Below, piece by piece: positions 34,329 through 43,042 of a stretch of DNA of 64,000 nt. A program made the translations under genes and the position numbers. The notes beneath the pieces were generated by a model. It saw only the letters and a list, made by a program, of their open reading frames with translations. It searched no databases and was not told the origin of the DNA. This stretch comes from JACCZH01 sp963729445. Lineage in GTDB: Bacteria; Chloroflexota; Chloroflexia; Thermomicrobiales; CFX8. Within the stretch, counting starts at the first letter, position 1; every line of letters starts with the position of its first letter. Where the stretch lies: contig CAVSNU010000005.1 of NCBI GenBank assembly GCA_963729445.1, positions 1,054,001 to 1,118,000 on the forward strand, read 5' to 3'.

Positions 34329-34854
34329 TCTGGACCTATAGAACGCGCGGAGGTGGAATTGGGCTTCCTCACGTTGGTGTCATCTCCGCCGCCACCACTG
34401 TTATCGCATTCGGAGCGAGGAGATCTCTTGCCCGCTCATCGTCGGATTCCTGTGGATCGCTACACTTCGGCCGAGATGACACCAATCGTCCAACATCCAA
34501 GGGTGGGATGTTCACCCACCCTTCGTCTTGCTTGTTGCAGAGTCGCCGAGCCACAGGTGGTCAACGCCTGTCTTTAAGCATCGGCCTGTTGGCTCCTCTG
34601 CCGATCGCCAGCATCGGCGATCCCCCCAAGTAGGTCTTGCCTCTATTATCCACGCCAAAGATGCACCGTATCTCCGGACAAAGTTCGTTCTTCGCTGACA
34701 ATGGTGTCAGGCGCTCGCTAACGCGCACGAACGTACGAACATGTGTCCCTGACAAGTTGTTCAGCGTATAGTCCGAGAGTAAGGAGATCCTAACCCCGTC
34801 CTAACCCAACGGGAACACTCAGCCTCTAACCTCCGTTACGGACGCTGGGGATGC
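34329..34854. other. Intergenic region with inverted repeats
   Basis: This 526-bp gap has no convincing gene. It contains a 112-nt inverted-repeat element (listed separately) and a hairpin AAGGGTGGG (34499-34507) with CCCACCCTT (34515-34523), possibly a terminator for the S9 gene. The last 150 bp, leading to the permease start, include TTCTTCGCTGACAATGGTGTC and should hold the operon promoter, but I cannot point to a definite -35/-10 pair. Confidence 0.45.
34374..34485. repeat. GTCATC-type inverted-repeat element
   Basis: TTGGTGTCATCTC (34374-34386) is the exact reverse complement of GAGATGACACCAA (34473-34485), with further partial pairing inside (CGCC/GGCCG). The layout (about 110 nt, GTCATC arms) resembles the elements at 16274, 22588 and 39008, although the arm sequence differs enough that it may be a sister family. 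Confidence 0.65.
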
Positions 34855-35817
34855 ATGATTGGAACAGGAGAGCAGGCGCCTCATGGAAATGACACGATGC
34901 TCGGGTTTGTAGTTCGCCGTTTCCTGCGCGGAGTCGTTACTCTCTGGCTGGTTGTTACGGCGGTGTTCTTCGGGCTCCGGCTCTCCGGCGACCCGGTGAC
35001 GCTGATGCTCGGCTTCGAGGCATCGCCCGAGGCGATCGAACGCATGCGCGACAAACTCGGCTTGAACGAGACGGTCGCGGTCCAGTACCTGCGCTACCTG
35101 CAATTGATCGGTCAAGGTGAGTTCGGTGAATCGATACGCGAGCCACGGCCCGTCACCCAGGTGGTGTTCGATCGCTTACCCGCGACGCTGGAGCTCGCCT
35201 TGGCGGCGCTGGTGATCGCCATGGTTGTCGGTATTCCAGCCGGCATCTTCGCGGCCCTCCATCGCAACAGCCTGCTCGACCGCGGGCTGATGACGTTTGC
35301 CTTCCTGGGTCAGTCGGCGCCAAACTTCCTGGTCGGTATCCTGCTCATCCTCTGTTTCAGCCTGTGGCTCCAGGTATTGCCCAGCGCCGGACGTGGGGAT
35401 TGGCAACACCTCGTCATGCCGGCTCTGACGCTGAGCAGCTACGGGATGGCTACCCTGGCACGACTTACCCGCTCGTCGATCCTGGAAGTGCTCGGGGCCG
35501 ACTATGTCCGCACCGCCCGCGCCAAGGGCTTGAGGGATTCCCGGGTTCTCCTCGGCCACATACTCAGAAATGCCGCGCTACCCGTCATCACCATGTTCGG
35601 GCTGCAGGTAGGGCTGGCAATCTCTGGAGCAGTCATCACCGAGACGGTCTTCGCCTGGCCCGGGATGGGCCGGCTCGCTGCCACGGCCGTCTTCAACCGT
35701 GACTACCCGGTTATCCAGTTCATCGTGGTCCTCATCGCGGTGTCGGTCGTGCTCGTCAACTTTGCGATCGACGTCCTCTATGGTCTGGTCGATCCACGTA
35801 TCCGGCAGCGTGCCTGA
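34855..35817 (+). CDS. Peptide ABC transporter permease (DppB type)
   Basis: The 320-aa (or 306-aa from ATG 34897) protein begins MLGFVVRRFLRGVVTLWLVV and has six predicted membrane helices with the EAA-type loop (DYVRTARAKGLRDSRVL) that contacts the ATPase. It is the DppB/OppB half of a peptide or nickel-type importer. It starts an operon with a DppC permease (stop to start 15 bp) and a family 5 binding protein. ATPase genes are not in this locus. Start choice is open because neither candidate has a strong ribosome binding site. Confidence 0.92.
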   Translation: MIGTGEQAPHGNDTMLGFVVRRFLRGVVTLWLVVTAVFFGLRLSGDPVTLMLGFEASPEAIERMRDKLGLNETVAVQYLRYLQLIGQGEFGESIREPRPVTQVVFDRLPATLELALAALVIAMVVGIPAGIFAALHRNSLLDRGLMTFAFLGQSAPNFLVGILLILCFSLWLQVLPSAGRGDWQHLVMPALTLSSYGMATLARLTRSSILEVLGADYVRTARAKGLRDSRVLLGHILRNAALPVITMFGLQVGLAISGAVITETVFAWPGMGRLAATAVFNRDYPVIQFIVVLIAVSVVLVNFAIDVLYGLVDPRIRQRA

Positions 35818-35832
35818 TTGCAGGAGGGTTCC

Positions 35833-36765
35833 GTGCCACAGGCTCAAGTGAGCACAACTCGCTCCGGTCGCAGGGCCACCGCTGCAGGGGTTCCAGCAGG
35901 CTTGGCGAAGACAAAGCCGCGCCGGACGCTGCTCCGCTCGATGCCGCACCTGATCAAGCTGTGCTTCGTGATCTTGATCCTGCTCGCTCTCGCTGCGCTG
36001 GCAGCGCCGCTCATCGCCCCCCACGATCCGGCGGAACAGGTCCTGTTAGCACGGCTGCAAGCGCCGGCTGGATTCGACGGCGGCACGAGCGAGTATCCGT
36101 TGGGCACAGACCACCTCGGTCGTGACATTCTCTCGCGAGCCATCTATGGGGCACGGGTATCGCTGGGCATCGGGCTGATCGGGATGCTCATCGGGGCAAT
36201 GATCGGTACGACCGTCGGGATGGTCTCCGGCTTCCGGAGAGGGCTGATCGATGAAGGGCTGATGTTTCTGGTCGACGCTCAGCTGGCGATGCCCTTTCTC
36301 ATCATGGCGATCATCGCCATCACCATTTTTGGGACGAACCTCGCAGTGCTCATTGTGGTTGTTGGATTGGCCGGCTGGGAGACCTACGCCCGGCTCGCCC
36401 GCGCCATGGTGCTCAGCGCCCGCGAGCAGCAGTATGTCCTCGCGGCTCAATCCTCCGGCGCGACAAAGACGCGCGTCTTGTGCCGGCACATCTTGCCAAA
36501 CATCTCCGCGCCGTTGATCGTGCTTGCAACCTTCCAGCTCACGGCGATTATTCTGCTTGAAGCCTCACTGAGTTTCCTGGGCATTGGTGTGCAACCCCCA
36601 ACCCCGAGTTGGGGTTCAATGATCGGAGAGGGCCGGGGTTATCTCAACACTGCATGGTGGATCGCCATCGTGCCCGGCGCCGCGATTGTCCTGGCGACAA
36701 TAACGATCAGCCTGATTGGAGATTGGCTACGTGATGCATTAGACCCAACGCTTCGCGTGCGATAA
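35833..36765 (+). CDS. Peptide ABC transporter permease (DppC type)
   Basis: The 310-aa protein has a cytosolic basic N terminus, a first membrane helix (LIKLCFVILILLALAALAAP), the DppC-specific periplasmic segment with YPLGTDHLGRDILSR, and five further helices with the EAA loop (EQQYVLAAQSSGATKTRVL) and GVQPPTPSWGSMI near the end. It pairs with the preceding DppB-type permease. GTG 35833 is chosen because CAGGAGGGTTCC lies just upstream. The binding-protein gene follows after 43 bp. Confidence 0.93.
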   Translation: MPQAQVSTTRSGRRATAAGVPAGLAKTKPRRTLLRSMPHLIKLCFVILILLALAALAAPLIAPHDPAEQVLLARLQAPAGFDGGTSEYPLGTDHLGRDILSRAIYGARVSLGIGLIGMLIGAMIGTTVGMVSGFRRGLIDEGLMFLVDAQLAMPFLIMAIIAITIFGTNLAVLIVVVGLAGWETYARLARAMVLSAREQQYVLAAQSSGATKTRVLCRHILPNISAPLIVLATFQLTAIILLEASLSFLGIGVQPPTPSWGSMIGEGRGYLNTAWWIAIVPGAAIVLATITISLIGDWLRDALDPTLRVR

Positions 36766-36808
36766 CTGCAAAACGATCATAGAGTTAACGAAGGGATAGA
36801 CATCGAGG

Positions 36809-38572
36809 ATGACGCACGATAACCCAGACGCGGCGCTCCTTCGCCGGGAAGTCTCGCGCCGCACCGTGCTGCGCACCGCAGGATTCTCAGTCGCCGCACT
36901 CGGTGCAGGCTCGCTGTTGGCTGCCTGTGGCAGTGACGATGACGAAGCAGTGGCAACCTCGGAGTCGGAAAACAACACGTCCGGCGCAGGCCCAACCAGC
37001 GAGCCGGCGGCCACGAGTGAGACGACCCCGCCTCCGGATGACGCCGAAGCCGATCAAACCGCGTCCAGCCCGGAGAGCACGGAGGATGCTCCGGCAAGCG
37101 AGCGCCCGGTGCTCGTCGTCGGGGTCCAGGGGATTGAACCGACTCTCGACCCGTACCTGGAACTCTCGAACGTCGGTACCCGCGTCACCTATTCGATCTT
37201 CGACCACCTCCTGGAGCGCGATTTTCCGAACGGCGACCCTCCTGGCACGGGTAGCGGCATCTTGCCCATGCTCGCCGACACCTGGGAGCGTATCGACGAT
37301 CTGACGCTTGAGATGACGCTGCGTGATGACGTGACCTTTCACAACGGCGACCCCCTGACCGCCGAGGACGTGAAATTCACCTTCGACCGGATGCTGGTAA
37401 ACACTCCCGAAGAGATGGAGGAGCCGAAGGCGTACATCGACACCATCGCAAAGGTCGAGGTGGTCGACGATCGCACGGTGCGATTTATCACGACTGACCC
37501 GGACCCACTGCTTGAGATCCGCCTGACGTCGTGGGCGACCTGGATCCTGCCCAAGGCCTACTTCGAGGAAGTTGGCGGCGATCAGTTCGCGCTCTCTCCT
37601 GTCGGTACCGGACCCTACTCGTTCGTTGAGCTGCGGCCAGACGAGATCCTGACGCTCGCCGCCAATGACGACTATTTCGCCGGCAGGCCGGCCGCTGCCG
37701 GAGTAGAGTTCCGGGTCATACCGGAAACTGCAGGCAGAGTAGCCGCGTTAGTCAGTGGCGAGGCGCACATTATCACGAACATCGCGCCCGACCAGATCTC
37801 GGCGATTGAGGGAAACGACAACGTCGAAGTTCGCAGCGTCCCGTTGGCGAACTGCCACGTTCTCCGCTACAACACGCGCCATCCGCGGCTCCAGGACAAG
37901 CGGTTGCGGCAGGCGCTGAGCCTGGGCATCAACCGCGAGCTGCTAGTCGAGGCGCTCTGGGGCGGTCAGGCCGTCCTGATGCACGGTCTCCAGTTCCCCG
38001 AATACGGCGAGCTGTTCAATCCGGATCGGCCTATCACTCCTTACGATCCGGAACGCGCAGCCCAGCTCGTCAAAGAGTCCGATTACAACGGTGAAGTGAT
38101 CGAGTTCCGCACCCAGCCAGCCTATTACACCCTCGCGTCCGAGGCGGCTCAGGCGATCGTCCAGATGTGGCAGGACATCGGAGTGAACGCCGAGGTCGTT
38201 GTACTCGACAACGTCTATTCCGATGGTGTCCAGAACATCATGGTGACAAACTGGTCGAATTCGTCGTTCACCGCTGACCCGGACGGCGGGTTCTGGCTAC
38301 GCTGGGGAGAGCCAACCGGCACCCAGCGCGAATTCTGGACGCCCGAGAATCCCCGTTTCAACGAGCTTGGGGAGGCGGCGCGCAAAACCCTCGACAAAGA
38401 GTTCCGCTACGATGCCTATCAGGAGATGCTGGACATCTGGGACGAGGAAGCGCCCGGCACACCGCTCTACATCCCCGTGGAGCACTATGGGGTGCGCACC
38501 GACGTTGAGTGGTTGCCCTACTCGTTCTATTACATGGATCTCCGGCCGGACAACTTGAAGTTCAACGGCTAG
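36809..38572 (+). CDS. Family 5 peptide-binding lipoprotein of the ABC operon
   Basis: The 587-aa product starts with a Tat leader (SRRTVLRTAG, twin Arg at 17-18) and a lipobox LLAAC with Cys40, a low-complexity Ser/Thr/Glu linker to about residue 95, then an SBP_bac_5 domain (FDHLLERDF, DDVTFHNGDPLTAEDVKFTF, GTGPYSF, LSLGINRELLVEALWGG). It should capture peptides or related solutes for the two permeases encoded just upstream. Length is usual for the family. A hairpin at 38583-38612 follows its stop. Confidence 0.94.
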   Translation: MTHDNPDAALLRREVSRRTVLRTAGFSVAALGAGSLLAACGSDDDEAVATSESENNTSGAGPTSEPAATSETTPPPDDAEADQTASSPESTEDAPASERPVLVVGVQGIEPTLDPYLELSNVGTRVTYSIFDHLLERDFPNGDPPGTGSGILPMLADTWERIDDLTLEMTLRDDVTFHNGDPLTAEDVKFTFDRMLVNTPEEMEEPKAYIDTIAKVEVVDDRTVRFITTDPDPLLEIRLTSWATWILPKAYFEEVGGDQFALSPVGTGPYSFVELRPDEILTLAANDDYFAGRPAAAGVEFRVIPETAGRVAALVSGEAHIITNIAPDQISAIEGNDNVEVRSVPLANCHVLRYNTRHPRLQDKRLRQALSLGINRELLVEALWGGQAVLMHGLQFPEYGELFNPDRPITPYDPERAAQLVKESDYNGEVIEFRTQPAYYTLASEAAQAIVQMWQDIGVNAEVVVLDNVYSDGVQNIMVTNWSNSSFTADPDGGFWLRWGEPTGTQREFWTPENPRFNELGEAARKTLDKEFRYDAYQEMLDIWDEEAPGTPLYIPVEHYGVRTDVEWLPYSFYYMDLRPDNLKFNG

Positions 38573-38582
38573 TCCTCCGCCA

Positions 38583-38612
38583 CAACCCCTCTTCCATGCG
38601 GGGGAGGGGTTG
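38583..38612. terminator. Hairpin after the peptide-binding protein gene
   Basis: CAACCCCTC (38583-38591) pairs perfectly with GAGGGGTTG (38604-38612). No T-run follows, so it could be a repeat-derived attenuator or mRNA-stabilising hairpin inside the operon rather than a full stop. The truncated gene at 38656 starts 43 bp later. Confidence 0.5.
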
Positions 38613-38655
38613 CAGGGCGGAGTGCTATCGAGGACAAAGGGAAGAGGAGCGCAGC

Positions 38656-38955
38656 GTGTCCACAGAGAAGCGCCGGGTACTCATCGTTGGAGCCGACGGC
38701 TTGCGGCCTGACCTGGTTGATCCAGAGCTGATGCCAACCTACGCGAAGCTCATGGCGCAGGGGACGCGCTTCGCCGAGCACCACGCCGTCTATCCAACCC
38801 TTACTCGGGTGAACATGTCGGCGCTCACCAGTGGTTGCACGCCTGGTAAACACGGCGTCGTTGCCAACGTCATGTTTCGCCCCGAGCTGGTGCTCCACCA
38901 CGTCGGCACCACCAGCTACGTCAACCAGGGAAACAACGAGCGCGTCATGGGTTAG
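38656..38955 (+). pseudogene. Truncated type I phosphodiesterase / alkaline-phosphatase superfamily protein
   Basis: From GTG 38656 (GAAGAGGAG upstream) the product reads KRRVLIVGADGLRPDLVDPE, then THAVYPTLTRVNMSALTSG-like and CTPGKHGVV, the start of the nucleotide pyrophosphatase/phosphodiesterase family including the metal Asp and the catalytic Thr. It stops after 99 residues, about a quarter of the family length, at TAG 38955. The sequence beyond consists of repeat elements, so the remainder was deleted or replaced. It was probably the last gene of the peptide transporter operon. Confidence 0.75.
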
Positions 38956-39070
38956 CGAACAAGCTGAGAGCGCAGGGCACCTCGACCAAGTTCGATTCAG
39001 CCTGATCCGCTCTCGCCATCTTGAACGGAGTCAAACGGAATCTCCGGCTCGACTCCCAACACGTTGAACG

Positions 39071-39097
39071 AGAGATCCTTCCTTACGTCAGGATGAC
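39071..39097. repeat. GTCATCC-family repeat arm next to truncated gene
   Basis: These 27 bases are the exact reverse complement of 22588-22614. The partner arm upstream (about 39016-39045, GCCATCTTGAACGGAG...AATCTC) is degenerate. The element lies 50-140 bp after the premature end of the phosphodiesterase gene. Confidence 0.75.
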
Positions 39098-39198
39098 TAA
39101 CCAGCTCAGCATGTCGGGGCACACCTCGTAGGGGGTGATGAGCTGCGTCGCCCGGTCAAACCCATGAGCAACGATAGTCGCCAGTCAGGATGCGACCG

Positions 39199-39264
39199 GG
39201 GCGTCATTCATTGCGCCCTCTCCAATGCCGCCGGCAATCAAGCAGGGCGCAATGAATGACGCCC
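39199..39264. repeat. Dispersed palindromic repeat (GGCGCAAT family), perfect copy
   Basis: Arm 39199-39219 (GGGCGTCATTCATTGCGCCC plus T) is the exact reverse complement of 39244-39264, with a 24-nt loop containing CCGGCAATCAAG, as in the copy at 2720-2783. The perfect pairing suggests recent insertion or selection on the hairpin. Confidence 0.85.
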
Positions 39265-39374
39265 TCACGCACTCATATTTGGCGGATCAATCAAGACATC
39301 CCTGGTAATTCCTTGCGACGCCCTCTGTTCGCTCATCGTCGCGAACACATAGGGATAGCGGGTTCTCATCTTTT

Positions 39375-39431
39375 CTTCTCATGCAATTCTCATGAAGCAG
39401 GTCGCTGTTTCCATGCGGTTCTCATGCGGCG
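39375..39431 (+). promoter_or_regulatory. Short direct repeats upstream of glutamate dehydrogenase
   Basis: TTCTCATGC (39376), TTCTCATGA (39387) and TTCTCATGC (39419) occur within 57 bp, two of them 11 bp apart, about one helical turn. They lie 65-120 bp before the gdh start, a normal position for a regulator or promoter, but no known operator is matched. Confidence 0.35.
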
Positions 39432-39495
39432 GGCACCATACTGGACATGGTGTCCACGATGTTGTGGCATCAACTGTGAAACCAAGGAGAGAACT

Positions 39496-40806
39496 TTGCA
39501 GGCACAACCGGCAAGACCAACCAGCACTCGAGAGAAGGTCCATTCTTCATCCGGAACGAATCTTCTTCAGGACGCACAAGTTCAGGTGCGTGACGCGTGT
39601 GAGCGACTCGGAGTCGATCCGGGATTACAGCGTCTGTTGGAGACTCCGGAGCGCGAGCTCGCCATAGCGTTACCCGTCGTTATGGACGATGGCCGCCTTG
39701 AGGTGTTCCAGGGCTATCGCGTGCAGCACTCGCGTCTGCGCGGTCCTGCCAAAGGAGGCTTCCGCTATCACCCAAACGTTGACCTGGATGAGGTACGTGC
39801 GTTAGCCAGCCTGATGACCTGGAAGTGCGCGCTGCTGGATCTTCCCTATGGTGGAGCCAAGGGTGGCGTGACGTGCGACCCCTCCGTCATGTCGAACCGT
39901 GAGCTCGCGCAGCTGACGCGCGCCTACGCTGCGGGTCTGCTTCCAATCATCGGTTCCAGGGTGGACATCCCGGCCCCGGACGTGAACACCAATGAAGCGA
40001 CAATGGCCTGGTTCCTGGACGAGATCGAGCAGCGCACCGGGTCATACGATCCAGCGATCGTAACGGGCAAGCCAATAGCTCTAGGCGGTAGCGCCGGGCG
40101 CGGTGAGTCTACCGGCCGAGGCGTGGCGCATGTCGCCCGGCTCATGCTCGACCGGATGGGCATCCCCCTGAACCAGGCAACGATCGCAGTCCAGGGCTAC
40201 GGCAAGGTCGGCTTTGACGCTGTCAAGTCGCTGGCCGAGTCAGGCTGCCGGATCGTGGCCATCAGCGACGTCAGCTGTTCGCTCTACAATCCAACTGGCC
40301 TGGACATCGCGCGCATCAACGCCCACATGCAGTCACACCCGCAGCGGTTGCTCGTCGGCTATCCTGGCGAGGATGCGGAAGTCATTTCCAACGCCCAACT
40401 GCTGTCGCTCTCCTGCGACGTGCTCATTCCGGCCGCGCTCGAGGGACAGATTACCGTTGCCAACGCCGCCGATATCCGCGCCAGAATCATCACTGAAGGC
40501 GCAAACGGCCCGACCACCTCTGATGCGGATCAGATTCTGGCCGAGCGCGGCATCATCGTCATTCCGGATATTCTGGCGAATGCTGGTGGTGTCGTGGTCT
40601 CCTACTTCGAATGGCTCCAGGGGCTCCAGGGCGAACGCTGGGAGCTGAGCGATGTACGCACGCGGCTCGACTCCATGATGACGGCCGCGTTCGATGCTGT
40701 TTTGAGTTGTGCGGAAGCGCGGAATTTGAGTCTCAGGCGCGCGGCCTTCCTGATTGCGGTCGAGCGAGTGGTCGCCGCAGCCCAGCTGCGGAGGGGTGCC
40801 GAATAG
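39496..40806 (+). CDS. gdhA: Glutamate dehydrogenase (Glu/Leu/Phe/Val family)
   Basis: The 436-aa enzyme interconverts glutamate and 2-oxoglutarate plus ammonia. The substrate domain has QGYRVQHSRLRGPAKGGFRY and LPYGGAKGGV (catalytic Lys), then GRGVAHVARLML and the Rossmann motif VQGYGKVG. ANAGGVVVSYFEW closes the active site. The start is TTG 39496 preceded by AAGGAGAG; the upstream open frame to 39256 is not coding-like. It is followed within 10 bp by a gene of unknown function, so the two share an operon. It fits the amino-acid-catabolism theme. Confidence 0.94.
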   Translation: MQAQPARPTSTREKVHSSSGTNLLQDAQVQVRDACERLGVDPGLQRLLETPERELAIALPVVMDDGRLEVFQGYRVQHSRLRGPAKGGFRYHPNVDLDEVRALASLMTWKCALLDLPYGGAKGGVTCDPSVMSNRELAQLTRAYAAGLLPIIGSRVDIPAPDVNTNEATMAWFLDEIEQRTGSYDPAIVTGKPIALGGSAGRGESTGRGVAHVARLMLDRMGIPLNQATIAVQGYGKVGFDAVKSLAESGCRIVAISDVSCSLYNPTGLDIARINAHMQSHPQRLLVGYPGEDAEVISNAQLLSLSCDVLIPAALEGQITVANAADIRARIITEGANGPTTSDADQILAERGIIVIPDILANAGGVVVSYFEWLQGLQGERWELSDVRTRLDSMMTAAFDAVLSCAEARNLSLRRAAFLIAVERVVAAAQLRRGAE

Positions 40807-40816
40807 GGGCAAAGGA

Positions 40817-41332
40817 ATGTGCGCACAATTAAAGAACAATGCGCCGCTAGATCTCATCGAAACGGCCCAAAAGATGATCGATGCCGCCGTGGCTGTCACG
40901 ACGGGCCGGCTGCATCTTTCGTCGCCGGCTGAAGCACGAAGCCGTCTCGCAGAAGGTGATCCTCCGGCAGTGTCGTTCTTTCGGCATGATCTCGTACGGC
41001 AGATCGCCAGCGCGCTGCTCATGATGGATCCGCATGTGATCGCGGTGTTTGAAGATCAGGATGTACCGGTCGAACGGGACGTCGTCGTGGCTGAGGTGGA
41101 CCTTACCGGCCCACTCCGCTTCGTCGTCCAGGTGGAGCATCGTACCGCCGCGCTCAACATGGTCATCGAGGCGCTGGATCAGGCGCTCCGTCAGGCGTTC
41201 ACGGATATCCTGCCTGAGCCACCCCGGCGACTGATTGAGGCGATCGTCGTCGATAACCGGGACAGCCGTCTACTAGACGTGCGCATGGATGGCTTCCGCT
41301 CCCTGCCGAAGCTGCTGACCCACAGAAGCTAG
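40817..41332 (+). CDS. Protein of unknown function co-transcribed with gdhA
   Basis: The 171-aa product is soluble, without signal or membrane helix, and mixes helices with a beta-rich centre (VIAVFEDQDVPVERDVVVAE, LRFVVQVEHRT). I recognise no family. ATG 40817 follows GGGGCAAAGGA, 10 bp after the gdhA stop, and a strong terminator follows, so it is the second gene of a two-gene unit. A role in regulating or stabilising glutamate dehydrogenase is possible but is only an inference from position. Confidence 0.7.
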   Translation: MCAQLKNNAPLDLIETAQKMIDAAVAVTTGRLHLSSPAEARSRLAEGDPPAVSFFRHDLVRQIASALLMMDPHVIAVFEDQDVPVERDVVVAEVDLTGPLRFVVQVEHRTAALNMVIEALDQALRQAFTDILPEPPRRLIEAIVVDNRDSRLLDVRMDGFRSLPKLLTHRS

Positions 41333-41343
41333 CTATTGGATCT

Positions 41344-41383
41344 CGGGCGGCTTCTTCTCGTTTGAGAAGAAGCCGCCCGTTTG
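41344..41383. terminator. Bidirectional terminator
   Basis: A perfect 16-bp stem (CGGGCGGCTTCTTCTC, 41344-41359, with 41364-41379) with a GTTT loop, followed by TTTGT on the plus strand and with A-rich pairing inside. It separates the convergent gdhA unit and the aminotransferase gene. Confidence 0.85.
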
Positions 41384-41384
41384 T

Positions 41385-42749
41385 CTACCGTTCCAGAACG
41401 GTTCGAACATCATCGAGTGCCAGCGTAAGCCGGTCCACGATCTCATCGATATCCTCGCGGCGCACGATGAGTGGCGGGCTGACGAGGATCTGATCGCTGA
41501 CGATCCCATCGCCGCTCTGACCGCCGTAGATCAACAACCCGCGTGCGCGAGCGGCGTCGAGCAGTTGTGCGGTGATGCCGAGTGCCGGGTCGAACGGCTG
41601 CCCAGTCGCACGATCAGCCACAAGCTCGATACCAGCGAGGAGTCCCATGCCGCGGACATCCCCAATGAACCGGTTGTTCGCGGCCAGATCGCGCAGGCGA
41701 GCGAAGAGATACTCGCCCTGGTCCGCGGCGTTGTCGACCAGCTGCTCGCGCTCGATGATCTTTAGCACGGCCAGGCCGGCGGCGCATGAGACAGGATGCT
41801 GCATGTAGGTGTAGCCGTGCTGGAAGTGCGCGCCGGCCTCAGAGAACGTTGCCGCAATATGGTCGCCGACGATCATCGCTCCCAGTGGCGCGTAGCCGCC
41901 AGAGAGCCCCTTGGCGGTCGTGATGATGTCGGGCACAACACCCCAGTGGTCGATACCGAACCAGGCGCCGGTACGACCCATGCCGGTCACGACCTCGTCG
42001 GCGATAAACACGATGTCGTGGGCGTCGCAAATGGCGCGGATGCGCTCGAAATAGCCGGGAGGCGGCGTCATGCCGGGACCGGCGGCAGCCACGATGGGCT
42101 CGGCGATGAAGGCCGAGATCTGATCCGCGCCGATCTCATCGATAACTCGCTGCAGATCAGTCGCGCAGGCCAGCTCGCAACTCGGGTAGGTGAGCCCGAA
42201 CGGGCAGCGGTAGCAGTTCGACTCGACCATCTGCGGTGCCGAGTGCAGCATCGGCAGGTAGGGTGTCCGGCGCGCGACATAACCACTCGCGCTCAGCGCG
42301 CCGAGGGTATTGCCATGGTAGCTGCGTGCCCGCGAGACGACGACGTGCTTGTCGGGGTGACCGCGAAGAAGGTGGTACTGCCGGGCGAGCTTGATTGCTG
42401 ATTCGTTGGCTTCCGATCCGCCGGAGATGAACATGACCTGGTTAAGATTTCCCGGAGTAAAGCGCACCACCTCGCGAGCCAGTGCCTCGCTCGTCTCGTG
42501 CTCGACCAGGAAGCTGTGCAAGTAGGCAACGCGCCCGGCCTGCTCTGCCATCGCCTCAATAACTTCGCGGCGTCCGTGTCCCACGCTGATGACCGAGATG
42601 GCGCCGGACGATCCGTCGAGATACGCGTTTCCCTCGCCATCCCAGAGCCGGATCCCCTCCGCCCGGACGATCGTCGGCTTCCCGCTCTCCGGGTTGCGAC
42701 CGAACATGGCGGACCTCGAAGCTGGTTCGCTCGTTTGGTGGAGTGTCAT
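41385..42749 (-). CDS. Class III PLP-dependent aminotransferase
   Basis: The 454-aa enzyme belongs to the omega-aminotransferase group. It has FISGGSEANE, ARSYHGNTLGALS, FIADEVVTGMGRTG (PLP-ring Asp) and TTAKGLSGGYAPLGAM (Schiff-base Lys), and an insert with cysteines (CYRCPFGLTYPSCELAC) seen in some members. The amino donor cannot be specified. The frame is open to 42887 but ATG 42749 is where the family starts. Unlike the related gene at 20890, this one is intact. It is divergent from the S9 peptidase at 43043 and convergent with gdhA. Confidence 0.92.
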   Translation of the reverse strand: MTLHQTSEPASRSAMFGRNPESGKPTIVRAEGIRLWDGEGNAYLDGSSGAISVISVGHGRREVIEAMAEQAGRVAYLHSFLVEHETSEALAREVVRFTPGNLNQVMFISGGSEANESAIKLARQYHLLRGHPDKHVVVSRARSYHGNTLGALSASGYVARRTPYLPMLHSAPQMVESNCYRCPFGLTYPSCELACATDLQRVIDEIGADQISAFIAEPIVAAAGPGMTPPPGYFERIRAICDAHDIVFIADEVVTGMGRTGAWFGIDHWGVVPDIITTAKGLSGGYAPLGAMIVGDHIAATFSEAGAHFQHGYTYMQHPVSCAAGLAVLKIIEREQLVDNAADQGEYLFARLRDLAANNRFIGDVRGMGLLAGIELVADRATGQPFDPALGITAQLLDAARARGLLIYGGQSGDGIVSDQILVSPPLIVRREDIDEIVDRLTLALDDVRTVLER

Positions 42750-43042
42750 TTCGCCTGATCGTCCCTTCGCATCATGCCGCTCTAGTTGGTGATTCGGCCA
42801 CTCTAGTATCACTATCGGGCCTTTGCAACGCCTCTCCTGGTACTCCTCTTCCCTCAGCAACTCCCGCTGTTCATTCGTACTCCACATCGCAGCGTTGACA
42901 CTGCGCGCCGTCCTCCTCTAGGATGTCGCATCGGGTCATCCTTGCCTATCCTCGTTACTTCCGAGGCAACACGTCCCGCGCATCGACATATTCTGATGCA
43001 TGTGGCGATAGTGAAATCACGACACAAAGGGGAAAGAAATAG

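Larger units (their letters stand above)
38956..39495. other. Intergenic region with two repeat families
   Basis: This 540-bp gap carries a GTCATCC-family copy (about 39008-39097) and a perfect GGCGCAAT-family palindrome (39199-39264). After 39280 the sequence becomes richer in A and T, with three spaced copies of TTCTCATGC/TTCTCATGA (39375-39431), a possible regulator-binding array upstream of glutamate dehydrogenase. No gene is seen. Confidence 0.5.
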
